From: Pseudo-nitzschia pungens
Taxonomy: Eukaryota > Bacillariophyta > Bacillariophyceae > Bacillariales > Bacillariaceae
Length of the DNA: 64,000 nt
NCBI GenBank assembly: GCA_037355855.1
Contig: CM074758.1
Span: 7,351,001-7,415,000, forward strand
Reading direction: 5' to 3'
A program made the translations under genes and the position numbers. The stretch's first letter is position 1; every line of letters starts with the position of its first letter. The notes beneath the pieces are model-generated. The model saw only the letters and a program-made list of their open reading frames with translations, was not told the origin of the DNA and ran no database searches. This document shows, in pieces, positions 23,601-32,357 of this stretch.

Positions 23601-23942
23601 TACTCTCCGGCACAACTGGTGTTTGGAAGGGACATGTTCATGCCTGTAAACTTCCCAGCGGATTGGGAAGCAATCCAAGCAAGGAAACAAAAGAGTATCC
23701 ACAAGAGCAACATCAGGGAGAACCGGAAGCGGATTCCCCATGTCTATAAGGAAGGAGACTATGTCACCCTGGAGAGGAAGGGCATTATTCCGAAACTATC
23801 CTTCCCACGACAAGGACCTTACAAGGTGCTCAAGGCCCATAACAATGGAACTGTAACTATTGAAACTGCGCCCTTTGTAACCGACCGGGTTAACATCAGG
23901 AGAGTACATCCTTATTATTGCAGGGATCCTATTCAATCGTAA
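20679..23942 (+). CDS. pol: Pol polyprotein: protease, RT, RNase H, integrase
   Basis: 1,087 aa. Aspartic protease LDSG at 36-39. Reverse transcriptase at about 225-440, with catalytic D332 (ALDLSQGYY) and YIDD at 392-395. RNase H at about 538-650, with D546 (YSDAS), E583, D608 (HTDH) and a final Asp near 643-648. Integrase: zinc domain H760-x4-H765 with C795-x2-C798, and catalytic D828, D893 and E928 (34 residues between the last two). The C-terminal GPY-type module is at 1046-1050; I see no chromodomain. RT before integrase fixes the Ty3/gypsy order. All catalytic residues are present and no stop or shift is seen, so it should encode a working enzyme set. It starts one base after gag's TGA, in frame with gag. 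Confidence 0.95.
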   Translation: MADTIHTGPRIINRFADVCVEVLDHKGRGRMLRGLLDSGCSKSIILRHFVDRSQLTNRDQRSVTYNTYGGKFRTKSAASVGLKLIEFSNSKTIKWTFQVDEYHHHEEVPYDVIIGSDLMAQLGLDIKYSSRTISWQGDSIPMKGMGELANPDKCEAVFFANTQSPILQQEEERQAKILDADYSKVDIDSMVNDLEITDASKEALTKTLKKFPTLFGGGLGLLKNIEPVSIELQPGVKPVRQRYYSVPHAFEQALRKEITRLCDIGVLEKLPHDDDSPWASPTFCQPKKTGDIRVLTDFRKMNAAIQRKPFPLPRIGETIQRLQKFKSATALDLSQGYYTIPICKESQKICSTILPWGKYAYKRLAMGIACAPDIFQSVMMNLLGDLDYVLVYIDDILIIQREGESEQDHLDKIDTVLQRLDDAGFRANLRKSFFMQKEVEYLGFLLTTEGIQPQPKKLEAMKRLEPPKNTKQLKMFLGMVNFYRDMWKRRSHILAPLNKLAGKKGKLNWYWGPAEQKAFMEAKRMLADEAKLAFPDFTKPFHLYSDASDRQLGATVCQDGKPLGFYTRKLNSAQLNYTVGEKELLGIVEGLKAFEGILRGQDVIIHTDHLNLLYQQMPTQRMVRWRLLMEEFHPVVKHVAGKDNDAADALSRLDITDDPADTVEWLPPNKPLTYADEEEHLRQLLFPLGEAPEEFQGNSAFPLAPDMIQFYQQQDTGIVNALEKDNRLTTKMVEGYNLIHKEGKILIPDKLKDRVMEWYHSMLVHPGEKRMEQSIRSVFTWKGLRKDVQDLCKHCHTCQMFKKSGRKKYGLLPEKAVEVTKWQRVNVDLWGPATVHNKNGKDYHIHVLTMVDPVTGWFELAHLKDSPNAAETQRLLDSTWLARYPRPKEIGFDGGSEFKAEFQELCDNMGMKRKPSGAWNPQSNSVLERIHQVLKDCLLSFNLEQRDLHEEDPFEEFTTKAAYAIRSAIHTTLGYSPAQLVFGRDMFMPVNFPADWEAIQARKQKSIHKSNIRENRKRIPHVYKEGDYVTLERKGIIPKLSFPRQGPYKVLKAHNNGTVTIETAPFVTDRVNIRRVHPYYCRDPIQS

Positions 23943-23960
23943 CAGTACCATGGAGGAGTA
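23943..23960 (+). other. Short polypurine tract region before 3' LTR
   Basis: The bases before the 3' LTR read ACCATGGAGGAGTA, with a GGAGGAG purine run a few bases from the LTR start. This is where plus-strand priming would begin. It is short, and the call is mainly positional. Confidence 0.5.
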
Positions 23961-24149
23961 TGCCGTGCACCAAAATACAGTCACGAGCGCACACGGGACT
24001 GGATTAAGGATAAGGATAAAAACAATCGGCGAGTCGACAGAATCGCTGATTCGGAGGGCTCTTAGAGCTGTAGCAAATAGACTAATCAATAGAGCTCACA
24101 ATTTGCATATCACTACTATTCTAATCACTAGTAGACCCGGGGTATGGCA
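23961..24149 (+). repeat. 3' LTR
   Basis: 189 bp, TGCCGTGCACC to GGGGTATGGCA, apparently identical to the 5' LTR. It is followed by the second CACCC duplication (24150-24154) and then by LINE ORF2 sequence that continues codon for codon from 18298. Confidence 0.93.
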
Positions 24150-24154
24150 CACCC

Positions 24155-25608
24155 TGTCTCAACTTAACAACACGCCGCCAAAAGTCAATGGTATCACGAT
24201 AGACTTGCAGCTTAGGTGACCATGGAACCAAACCAGCTCTAGTGTGGCAGAGGTTTTGTTCAACAGAGAGCCTGAGAGAGGTAGAGGTTTCATGGAGTAC
24301 TTCATATGTGGTGATGAGATCAGTGCGCACAGAAATATCCCCAGACTGAAACTGAGCCAGTAGGTGCTCCAGCTTAGCTTGGAGAGAAAACACTCCAGCC
24401 TTAAGAAAGCAGTGCCTCACTCGCTTGAAATACCGTTGTCGCAGATGAGGGTGGGAGGACTGGAGTTTGGAATGAGAGAATCTCACAGGAGGTGGCAAAT
24501 ATTTGCCCATGATGCTGCCATTACAAACCTCAATCCAGAGCATGCGATGGTCAGATTCCATACCATGGGCACCTCCAAAGGGACAATACCCAGCCCTGAG
24601 AACATCAACATTCTCAGAGACCCAAATGGCATCAATTGGTGTTCTGGTAGTGTTTCGGTTGTGAGTGGCAGGAGGAGAAGACGTACTATGAAGGGTAAGA
24701 ATGGCATCTCTGAAACCAAGAGCCTTGAGCTCAAAAGACAAGCCATCAGTCCTGACATCAGCATTCTGGTCAATCCCAACAATGACTTGATCACCTGCAC
24801 CCAGACAGACTTGAAGGGCAGCAGTTAAATCCCTGTGAAAGAGAATGCATGGATTGGGACTGAAAAGATTTTCAGCTGCTTGAAAGTATCGGTACTGTTG
24901 ATTCCAGACTGAGCCAAGATCCCTATCATTTTCAACTGGGCAGTAGGCAGAAAACATGGTGACATTGTAGCCATCCCTGCCCTGAAACTTGACAAAGGAC
25001 CATCTGCCAAGACCAGAAGGGTCAGCTCCATGTGCAACCTTGTGGGAACTGAACAGCTGGTCAATTGAAAAACCTGTGCCGCCAGGCTGAAGCCATGAGC
25101 AGTCAGAAGCCTCATGCTTGTTGTTGGCAAGATAGGAAAAACTTGATGGACTGACATTCTTCATGCGCCGATTGAAAAGATCACAGGGCAGGAGTTTGGA
25201 TTCATTCAAACAATGTTCAGCAAAAAGAGCCACACTGGCATTGCTCTTGACAAATTGACGGGCGTTGTGCTTGGACATGGACATAAAGGCAGCTCTGCGC
25301 TGTGGTCCAATGTTTTGGAATGTGATGATGGTGGAGTTAGAGGATGGAGCTTGAGGGAAGGAATGACCAAAACTGTCAGAATCCTTAGCAGCAAGAGATT
25401 CTCCATGAAGAGTTAATTGGACAAAATGAGGGACAGGGGAAGAGGCGGAGGGGGGAAAGGGAGAAACAGGAGAAGCATTGATGGGATTTGGATTGGAAGG
25501 CATCCCATCACACCTCATATCAGAAGAGCTAACCATGATCAGAAGGAAACCGAGTCTGTCGCACGGAAGAAAGAGTTGCCGGAGCTGATTTGGTGGAGAC
25601 ATTGGCAT
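24155..25608 (-). pseudogene. LINE ORF2 N-terminal part (copy C): endonuclease
   Basis: The first 484 codons of copy C's ORF2, from ATG 25608. An in-frame TGA lies one codon upstream (TGA GCC ATG), so the start is well bounded. The APE-type endonuclease fills about residues 94-363: FQN at 97-99, EHCLNE near 131, SAYCP near 220, GIDQNAD 278-284, PIDAIW near 325, ESDHR 351-355. Everything needed for a metal-dependent nick is there. The frame is cut by the Ty3 element after the VKLRQGV segment and resumes at 18298. Confidence 0.9.
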
Positions 25609-28600
25609 GGCTCAAATCACTGACACTAGCATCATGACTGGAAGAGAATGCAATTGCAGCAACTCCAAGCCTCAATGCAGAGGCTGCATCTTCCCCACCG
25701 CCGGCAGCAGGAACTGCAGGTGAGGACTCAGGAGAGGCCACAGGGAGGTCACCAGCCATGGCATCATGGGGAGAGTCAGGAACTTCAGGGGGAACATCAG
25801 GAGAGATACCAGGGGAGGCATCAGTCTTGGCCACATGGGTAGGATCACCGCCAGGAGGAACAGCACCTGCAGGCGCTGAGGCCTGGACATCAGTGAGATT
25901 GGAAGTGCCGGTCGCTAAAGTATCCATGGATTGAGAATCATCAAAGCCTCCACCACCACTGTCAGCACGGGCTTGGAGGTTAAAGTGCAAATCCAGATCA
26001 AAAGTGAGATCAGGAGCAAGGTCCACTGACAAGTCATCATCAACAAGTTCCCAATCTCGTGCATCCCCATCACCAAAAAATGGAAGAGAGTTATCCTGCA
26101 TTGGATCTGCAGCAGGTGCAGTTTCCACAACACAATTGACAGCAGCATCCCAATGGTAAGCTTCCATTTCAGTCAAGCACTCAGAAGAGAACCATTGTCG
26201 AACACAAGAACCATACTGAGCTTCCAGAAAAATAGGCAGGAAAGACAACATGGCCGTTGCTTCAGCCTTGGTAGTGATGTTGTACAAAGCAAGGATCTCG
26301 CCTCGGTATGAACTGGTATCAACAGAAAGAAAAAGAGGCCATGACCAATTGTCACGGGTTCGGATACCCAGAAGCACACTGCGCAGTGTCTTCAAACCCA
26401 GCCCTTGGCCCAAGTCAACTGGAAGATCAAGATCAACTACCCCCAGAACAGGAGCAGTTTCATGGCTCTCAATAAATTTGGCTTGGCGGTGCTTAGCCTG
26501 GCGAACAGTCTTGAGCTTGGAGGGGGGAAGAGGTCTGTCAGAAGGATTAGTAGCTGTCTCAATAAACTTGTAGAATTTACCATCAGGTAAAGAGGCAATG
26601 TCTGAAGGTTTGCAACGGTTGAACTGAGCTTTGAGGAGCTTAACAGTTTGGGCGCGCTTTGTTGCATCACATAAAACATGAGCAGCCAGAACCGGATTGG
26701 GATCAGGAGTTCTGGAGTTGTCAAGGCTGATATTCTTCCTGATAACAGCAATAGGACATGCCTGAAACCTGGGATGAGTCTGAAGCAATTCGTTGTAGTG
26801 GTCAAGATCAAAACTCTGCATGTAAGATCCAAGGAGAAAGCCACAGGTGACAATAACTGGGGCCTGTATGTGGTCAAACTTCAGGTCCATGTCACGGTCT
26901 CTGAGCCTCTGGAGCAACTGGACAGAAAAGAGAGTCTCCAGGGAAGCACTGTGTCCCACAAAGAATCGTAGATGAGGAGCAGTTCTACTGCGAAGCCAGA
27001 GCTGAGCAACATACAATTCCAAGGTCTTCCTGTCAGGAAGTGTCGTCCAAAACTTGGTAACAGGCTTGGCCTTGGGGTTGAGCCTGGCTCTTGAGGGAAA
27101 AACATACAACACCAGGCGCTTGTCAACAGTCCATAGAAGATCCAAAGCTTCCTTGAGAGACTTGAGCAGCTCATCATATAGTTCCCCAGGGCGTTGTGAC
27201 ATCAACCTTGGAAGGGACAGAGTGACATCAGAACTATGAGAACACTTGGTGCCAGCAGTGACATCCACTGGAGCTCTAGAATCACTGGAGCAAACCCCTC
27301 GGCGTTGGAGGAAATGCCCAGCAGAGGAGGACAAGACAGTAGCATCACCACCACCAGGAAGAAAGGACACTGATTTGGAAGTGGAAGATTTGGAAGTGGA
27401 AGCATCATCAGCCACTGGTGGCGCAGGTGTAGGAGGGCGCTTCTTGAAATGCCAATGAGAACCAAGCACCTGATTGGCTGCCCACCATACTTTGCCTTCA
27501 GTGCTAGGCAAAAGGTTGCCTTCACAATACAGGTCATCAAAACACTCAGGAGACATCTTGACCAAACCAATAAGACATTGCTTCAGAGCCTGGCCAGGTG
27601 GTTGCTTGGTCCAGGCTGGGGCAGAGCCTTGAAAGCAAGCAGAGGCAATAGAAGCCAAGGAAGCTACAGAAGCATTGCGCCAGTCTGGAGTGTCCGGAAA
27701 AACCTGAGCATAAACAGGAGGGATGGCAGTCCGGCAAATATCATGGATGGATTTTTTGTCTTTACCCTCCTTCTTGCTGAAAAAGTGTGTGGGGCTTGGA
27801 CACCCAGCCCATAACCGGTTACCAGTTGGAGATTTTCGAAAGGCATGAATTGCAGATGGTATAGGAGACTTGCCAGAACAGGGACCCTTACCATAAAAAC
27901 ACCAGAAGAAGGAAGCGGAATGAGCCCTGTTGGCAGCAGCCAGAGCCTCCTGGCGTTGGGAGTGGCGTGCTTGCTGCTGAGAGGGATCAGCTTTCTGGGC
28001 AGAGGAAAAGGCAAGAGTAGATTGCTTGAGGATGGATGAAGCAGGGACCTTGCCTGAGGTCCCAGAGCCCTTTGGTGTGTGTCTGGACGTCTGTTGGCCT
28101 GGCAGCTGGGAGCCTGCCTGGTTGGATCCTGGCTGCTGGGAGCCTGGGGGCCGGGGTCCTGACTGCTGGGATCCCTGCTGCTGGGAGCCCTGCTGCTGGG
28201 AGCCTGAGGACTGGGAGCTTATCAGCTTGGGGTCTGACAGCAAAGCACCTGACGACTGAGAGCCTGACAGAGTACCTGACTGCGGAGGACCTGACTCCTG
28301 GGAGCCTAGCTGAGAAGCTGTTGACAGAGAAGAAGTTTGCAAGGAATCCCCGGGTGCAGAGTCCCCTGGTGCAGATTCCCCTGGTGCAGATTCAGTGCCA
28401 AGCATCTCAACATCAGAGAGCGCACCGGCAGAAGAAGAAGTCTTCAAGGAATCCCCTGGAGTAGGTTCAGTGCCAAGCATATCAACATCAGAAAGCACAC
28501 CTGCAGATGAGGACATAGAAGAAGATGAAGACATATCATCAACAGAAGACCCAGGCATAGAGGATGAAGAGGCTGATGAGGCAGAGGAAGAGGATGATCT

Positions 28601-28795
28601 GGTATCAAGAGTAGGAGAGGGAGTAGTAAGAGCAGAGGTGACACTAGAATGTCTTGGAGGGGTCTTTTGCACGAATGGGCGCTTGTTAGACCGAGTCCCA
28701 GAGGCAGACCTAGCAGAAGAAGGAGGTGTGGAAGATCTTTTCTTCCGAGAAGCTGTTTGGGAGGTGGGCCGCCCCTTAGGGGGAGGGGGAGGCAT
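25529..28795 (-). CDS. LINE ORF1, intact (copy C)
   Basis: 1,088 aa from the conserved MPPPP start (the open frame extends 20 codons further up, into leader repeat). Residues 1-270 are Ser/Pro/Gln-rich low complexity with GSQ/QQG repeats at about 195-235 and an acidic DVDMLGTE duplicate at 103-135. Residues 290-455 form a conserved Cys/Trp/His-containing region (C299, C306, C332, C354, C387, C407, C418, C424). Residues 525-880 form a conserved globular region with PVIVTCGFLLGS near 646-657. The tail at 890-1088 is acidic then Pro/Ala-rich. There is no CCHC knuckle or coiled coil that I recognise. By position it should be the RNA-binding partner of ORF2, but I cannot name the family. Its last 80 nt overlap ORF2 in another frame. 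Confidence 0.85.
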   Translation of the reverse strand: MPPPPPKGRPTSQTASRKKRSSTPPSSARSASGTRSNKRPFVQKTPPRHSSVTSALTTPSPTLDTRSSSSSASSASSSSMPGSSVDDMSSSSSMSSSAGVLSDVDMLGTEPTPGDSLKTSSSAGALSDVEMLGTESAPGESAPGDSAPGDSLQTSSLSTASQLGSQESGPPQSGTLSGSQSSGALLSDPKLISSQSSGSQQQGSQQQGSQQSGPRPPGSQQPGSNQAGSQLPGQQTSRHTPKGSGTSGKVPASSILKQSTLAFSSAQKADPSQQQARHSQRQEALAAANRAHSASFFWCFYGKGPCSGKSPIPSAIHAFRKSPTGNRLWAGCPSPTHFFSKKEGKDKKSIHDICRTAIPPVYAQVFPDTPDWRNASVASLASIASACFQGSAPAWTKQPPGQALKQCLIGLVKMSPECFDDLYCEGNLLPSTEGKVWWAANQVLGSHWHFKKRPPTPAPPVADDASTSKSSTSKSVSFLPGGGDATVLSSSAGHFLQRRGVCSSDSRAPVDVTAGTKCSHSSDVTLSLPRLMSQRPGELYDELLKSLKEALDLLWTVDKRLVLYVFPSRARLNPKAKPVTKFWTTLPDRKTLELYVAQLWLRSRTAPHLRFFVGHSASLETLFSVQLLQRLRDRDMDLKFDHIQAPVIVTCGFLLGSYMQSFDLDHYNELLQTHPRFQACPIAVIRKNISLDNSRTPDPNPVLAAHVLCDATKRAQTVKLLKAQFNRCKPSDIASLPDGKFYKFIETATNPSDRPLPPSKLKTVRQAKHRQAKFIESHETAPVLGVVDLDLPVDLGQGLGLKTLRSVLLGIRTRDNWSWPLFLSVDTSSYRGEILALYNITTKAEATAMLSFLPIFLEAQYGSCVRQWFSSECLTEMEAYHWDAAVNCVVETAPAADPMQDNSLPFFGDGDARDWELVDDDLSVDLAPDLTFDLDLHFNLQARADSGGGGFDDSQSMDTLATGTSNLTDVQASAPAGAVPPGGDPTHVAKTDASPGISPDVPPEVPDSPHDAMAGDLPVASPESSPAVPAAGGGEDAASALRLGVAAIAFSSSHDASVSDLSHANVSTKSAPATLSSVRQTRFPSDHG

Positions 28796-30375
28796 TGTAC
28801 TGAGGGCAGAGACACCAGCTGCGGTTGAGGGCAAAGGCCGGGGCAGGAGAAGCACCGGTTGAGATCAAAGCAACAGCTGAAAAGCAGGCAATTGGGTGTT
28901 GGACCAACAGCAGACACGCCTCTTGGATGTGCAAGTGCCAGGTGATGACAAAGGCCGGGGCAGGAGAAGCACCGGTTGATGACAAAGGCCGGGGCAGGAG
29001 AAGCACCGATTGAGGGCAAACAACAGCTGAAAAGCAAACAATTGGGTGCTAGACCAACAGCAGACACGCCTCTTGGAAGTGCAAGTGCCAGGTGATGACA
29101 AAGGCCGGGGCAGGAGAAGCACCGGTTGAGGGCAAAGGCCGGGGCAGGAGAAGCACCGGTGGAGGGCAAATCAATAGCAGAAAACCTCCCGTGGAGCGCA
29201 GGAGCACCAACTGAAACGCCGCGCTTGAATGGAGAAGTGCCAGGTGATGACAAAGGCCGGGGCAGGAGAAGCACCGGTTGAGGGCAAAGGCCGGGGCAAG
29301 AGAAGCACCAGTGGAGAGCAAAGCAACAACTGAAAAGCAAGCAATTGGGTGTTGGACCAACAGCAGACACGCCTCTTGGATGCGCAAGTGCCAGGTGATG
29401 ACAAAGGCCGGAGCAGGTGAAGCACCGGTTGAGGGCAAAGGCCGGGGCAGGAGAAGCACCGGTGGAGGACAAATCAACAGCAGAAAACCTCCGGTGGAGC
29501 GCAGGAGCACCAACTGAAACGCCGCGCTTGAATGGAGAAGTGACCGGTGCTGACAATGGCCGGGGCAGGAGAAGCACCGGTTGATGACAAAGGCTGGGGC
29601 AGGAGAAGCACCGGGTGAGGGCAAACAACAGCTGAAAAGCAAGCAATTGGGTGCTGGACCAACAGCAGATACGCCTCTTGGATGTGCAAGTGCCAGGTGA
29701 TGAAAAAGGCCGGGGCAGGAGAATCACCGGTTGAGGGCAAAGGCCGGGGCAGGAGAAGCACCGGTGGAGGGCAAATCAATAGCAGAAAACCTCCCGTGGA
29801 GCGCAGGAGCACCAACTGAAACGCCGCGCTTGAATGGAGAAGTGCCAGGTGATGACAAAGGCCGGGGCAGGAGAAGCACCGGTTGAGGGCAAAGGCCGGG
29901 GCAAGAGAAGCACCAGTGGAGAGCAAAGCAACAACTGAAAAGCAGGCAATTGGGTGTTGGACCAACAGCAGACACGCCTCTTGGATGGAAAAGTGCCAGG
30001 TGATGACAAAGGCCGGGGCAGGAGAAGCACCAATGGAGGGCAAACCAACAGCTGAAAAGCAACCCGTTGGGTGCTGGAGCAACAGCAGACAGTGCTCTGG
30101 GATGTAAAAGTGCCAGGTGATGACAATGGCCGGGGCAGGAGAAGCACCGATTGAGGGCAAATCAACAACCTGAAAAGCACCTGTTGGGAGAAAAAAGCCG
30201 GGGCAGTGTAAACACCAGTGTAGTGCAGAGGCCACAATAGAAACGCCGGTTGAGGGCAATTCAACAGTAGAAAACCTCGAGTGGAGTGCAGAAGAAACAA
30301 CAGACACGCCACCTTGGTGCAGAAATGCCTGATGATGACAAATGCCGGGGCAGTAGAAGCACCAGTTGAGTGATA
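28796..30375 (-). repeat. Leader minisatellite (copy C)
   Basis: Same mixed 34-bp and longer units as in copy B, in a different order and number. The two shorter boxes repeat with a 34-bp step, for example ACCGGT at 29121 and 29155. Long open frames on the minus strand here (up to about 430 codons) are a property of the repeat, not a gene. Confidence 0.8.
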
Positions 30376-31743
30376 GGTTGTATGCTGGGAAACAGGGTAC
30401 AGCAGCAACAACAGGTCCAATGTTGGTCTGAACAAGGAAAAATTCCAGGGGAGCCAAAAGAAAAGACTGGAGCACTACCAGAAGAGTCGCGCTCGAAACC
30501 CACAGAGGTGCTCTGGAGTTACAGAATTTAGAAACTCCAGTAGACCACTGCAAATCGTGTAGAAACAGACTGTAGAAACAGACTGTAGAAACCAACCACC
30601 GACAACTGGCTTGTATCAAAGACCTGGTATTAGGGACAAAGTGGAAACAGTATCCAGGGGCAATTGTCTTGAAAACAGGGACCTTGAGCGAGACACTTAG
30701 GGACCAGGGAAACAGTGGAAACAGTATCCGGGGGCAATTGGCTTGAAAACAGGTACCTTGAGCGAGACACTTAGGGACCAGGGAAGCTTCTTGCTTGAAA
30801 ACAGGGGCTTTAGTAGAAAAACCTAGGGACCAGGGAGAGGCTTGTGTCTTGAAAACAGTGTCGAACTTGAAGTTCAAGTTGGGGTTGCTTAATAGCGAAA
30901 ACACTTAGGGATCAGGGAACTCGCGAACACTTAGGGACCAGGGAAATTGTAGTCTTGAAAACAAGGGGCTGTAGTAGCTGTAGTCTTGGAAACAAGAGTG
31001 CAATAAGTAGGAGGTACTTAGCGATCGGTTGGTCTTGGCTTGAAAACAGGTGTAGTAGGGGGAGCCTTAAGCGAAAACACTTAGGGACTGGGGGGCTTGG
31101 CTAGGAAACAGGGTAGCTCTTAAGTGATTGACACTAGTAAGAGCAGGGGGCAATTGGCTTGAAAATAAAGGGGAACTGGAAGATATGCTTGCGCGAACTT
31201 GCAGATACTTAGGGATCAGCAAGTAGGAACCTTCTAGAAGGGGGGTGTATATGTGTTCTATCTTGAAGAATGTAGAACGTTAAATGGGTTCGACCTTGAA
31301 GAATGTAGAACGTTAAGTGGATATCACTTAAGGGGCTTGGAAGACTGTATAGCGTTAAATAATAAGGTAGCTTGAAAACAGATCGAAACAAACCAGGCTC
31401 GGAGACAAACTGAGTGTGGAGACTAACCGGAGCAGAGCTGCTGTAGAATTAGTACTGGGCTTGCTGTAGAAATTATGTGTCCTTTTGCTTGTGTTGCTGC
31501 CGAAGCGATCGACCGACCGGCAGAGGAAACAAGCAACCACAGCAACCAAAGGGAGCAAGGAGCAGGCAAACAAACAGCAGAATCAGACAGGGGAGGTCTC
31601 TGTTGATAGGTGTAGTGCTTGGTTTTGTTGTAGGAGCTTTAGAAGTGAGTGAGATATCAAAGGGGAAAGTTGTGTAGAAATCTACGTGTTTTAAGTACTG
31701 GAACATCGGAACGTCGGACAAAATCGCGCGTCGCAAAATTGTG
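30376..31743 (-). repeat. Leader hairpin array and 5' terminus (copy C)
   Basis: About 30376-30640 is the single-copy leader piece; 30640-31370 is one run of CTTGAAAACAG/ACTTAGGGACC modules with TAAG/CTTA inverted repeats; 31370-31743 is the 5' end with CGATCGACCGACCGGC, a GTGAGTGAGATATC word and the terminal hairpin. Any promoter should be in or near this last part, as internal LINE promoters are, but I see no recognisable element. Confidence 0.7.
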
Positions 31744-31973
31744 GACCGACCGACAGGAAACAAGGAACCAAAGCAACCAAAGGAAGCAAGGAGCAGCCAA
31801 ACAAACAGCAGAATCAGATAGGGGAGGTCTCTGTTAATAGGTGTAGTGCTTGGTTTTGTTGTAGGAGCTTTCGAAGTGAGTGAGATATCAAAGGGGAAAG
31901 TTGTGTAGAAATCTACGTGTTTTAAGTACTGGAACATCGGAACGTCGGACAAAATCGCGCGTCGCAAAATTGT
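31744..31973 (-). mobile_element. LINE copy B, detached 5' end
   Basis: The first 0.2 kb of copy B, cut off by insertion of copy C. It starts (plus strand, right side) at 31973 with the terminal CAAAATTGT and runs to the target duplication 31744-31759, which rejoins B at 13518-13533. It differs from C's own 5' end by a few bases, for example GACAGG against GGCAGA and AATAGG against GATAGG. B therefore was full length at its 5' end. Confidence 0.85.
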
Positions 31974-32357
31974 CACAAAATAGGGACTTGAGAGAAAGGG
32001 AGATGGGATGATATTGGGATTCAAACCAGTATCAAAAGGGGTGGGGCAGGAGAAGAAGCAGGAACAGAAGACAAATAATAATAATAATAATATACGTATT
32101 TAAATAACTTTAATCACCAAAGGTGAAACTAAATTACTCAGTCTGTAACCAGACTTTAACGTCGCCTCCATCATAGAGTCAGGACCCCAAGTGGCAGAAC
32201 GACAAATTTTCAAACAAACCTTGAACATCAAGCAGGGAAAAAGACAAACAAGTCCCACAAAATAGGGACTTGAGAGAAAGGGAGATGGGATGATATTGGG
32301 ATTCAAACCAGTATCAAAAGGGGTGGGGCAGGAGAAGAAGCAGGAACAGAAGACAAA
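31974..32357 (-). repeat. LINE 3'UTR debris, 282-bp tandem duplication (copy D)
   Basis: Two partial LINE 3' ends. CACAAAATAGGGACTTGAG through CAGAAGACAAA occurs at 31974-32075 and again at 32256-32357 with no visible difference, each followed by a TAATAAT tail and the conserved 3' hairpins. The period is 282 bp. Both copies share private changes (GGGAGATGGGATGATATTGGG) not found in other LINE copies, so this is a duplication rather than two insertions. No coding content. Confidence 0.75.

Larger units (their letters stand above)
18299..24149 (+). mobile_element. Ty3/gypsy LTR retrotransposon, intact
   Basis: A 5,851-bp element with 189-bp LTRs starting TG and ending CA (18299-18487 and 23961-24149), a 0.75-kb leader, gag (19239-20678), pol (20679-23942) and a short purine-rich tract before the 3' LTR. 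The domain order protease, RT, RNase H, integrase is that of Ty3/gypsy. It is inserted into LINE copy C's ORF2 in the opposite orientation with a CACCC duplication. Both LTRs appear identical and both ORFs are open, so this is a recent and possibly active insertion. Confidence 0.95.
13534..31743 (-). mobile_element. LINE copy C, full length, interrupted by Ty3
   Basis: The most complete LINE in the window. The tail is at 13534-13550, the 3'UTR runs to 13839, ORF2 occupies 13840-18298 plus 24155-25608, ORF1 25529-28795, and the leader 28796-31743. The 5' end (in sense, CACAATTTTGCGACG) is at 31742/31743. It is flanked by GACCGACCGACAGGAA at 13518-13533 and 31744-31759, a 16-bp target duplication in B's leader. 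Without the Ty3 element and its 5-bp duplication, the LINE is about 12.35 kb with both ORFs open, so it was probably competent until Ty3 landed. Confidence 0.9.

Noticed and set aside
20679..23942. Retrovirus-like element with an envelope gene
   Set aside because: After integrase only 18 bases remain before the 3' LTR; no third ORF exists.
31744..31973. Tandem promoter monomer at the 5' end of copy C
   Set aside because: The 16-bp duplication and the missing part of B show it is B's detached 5' end.
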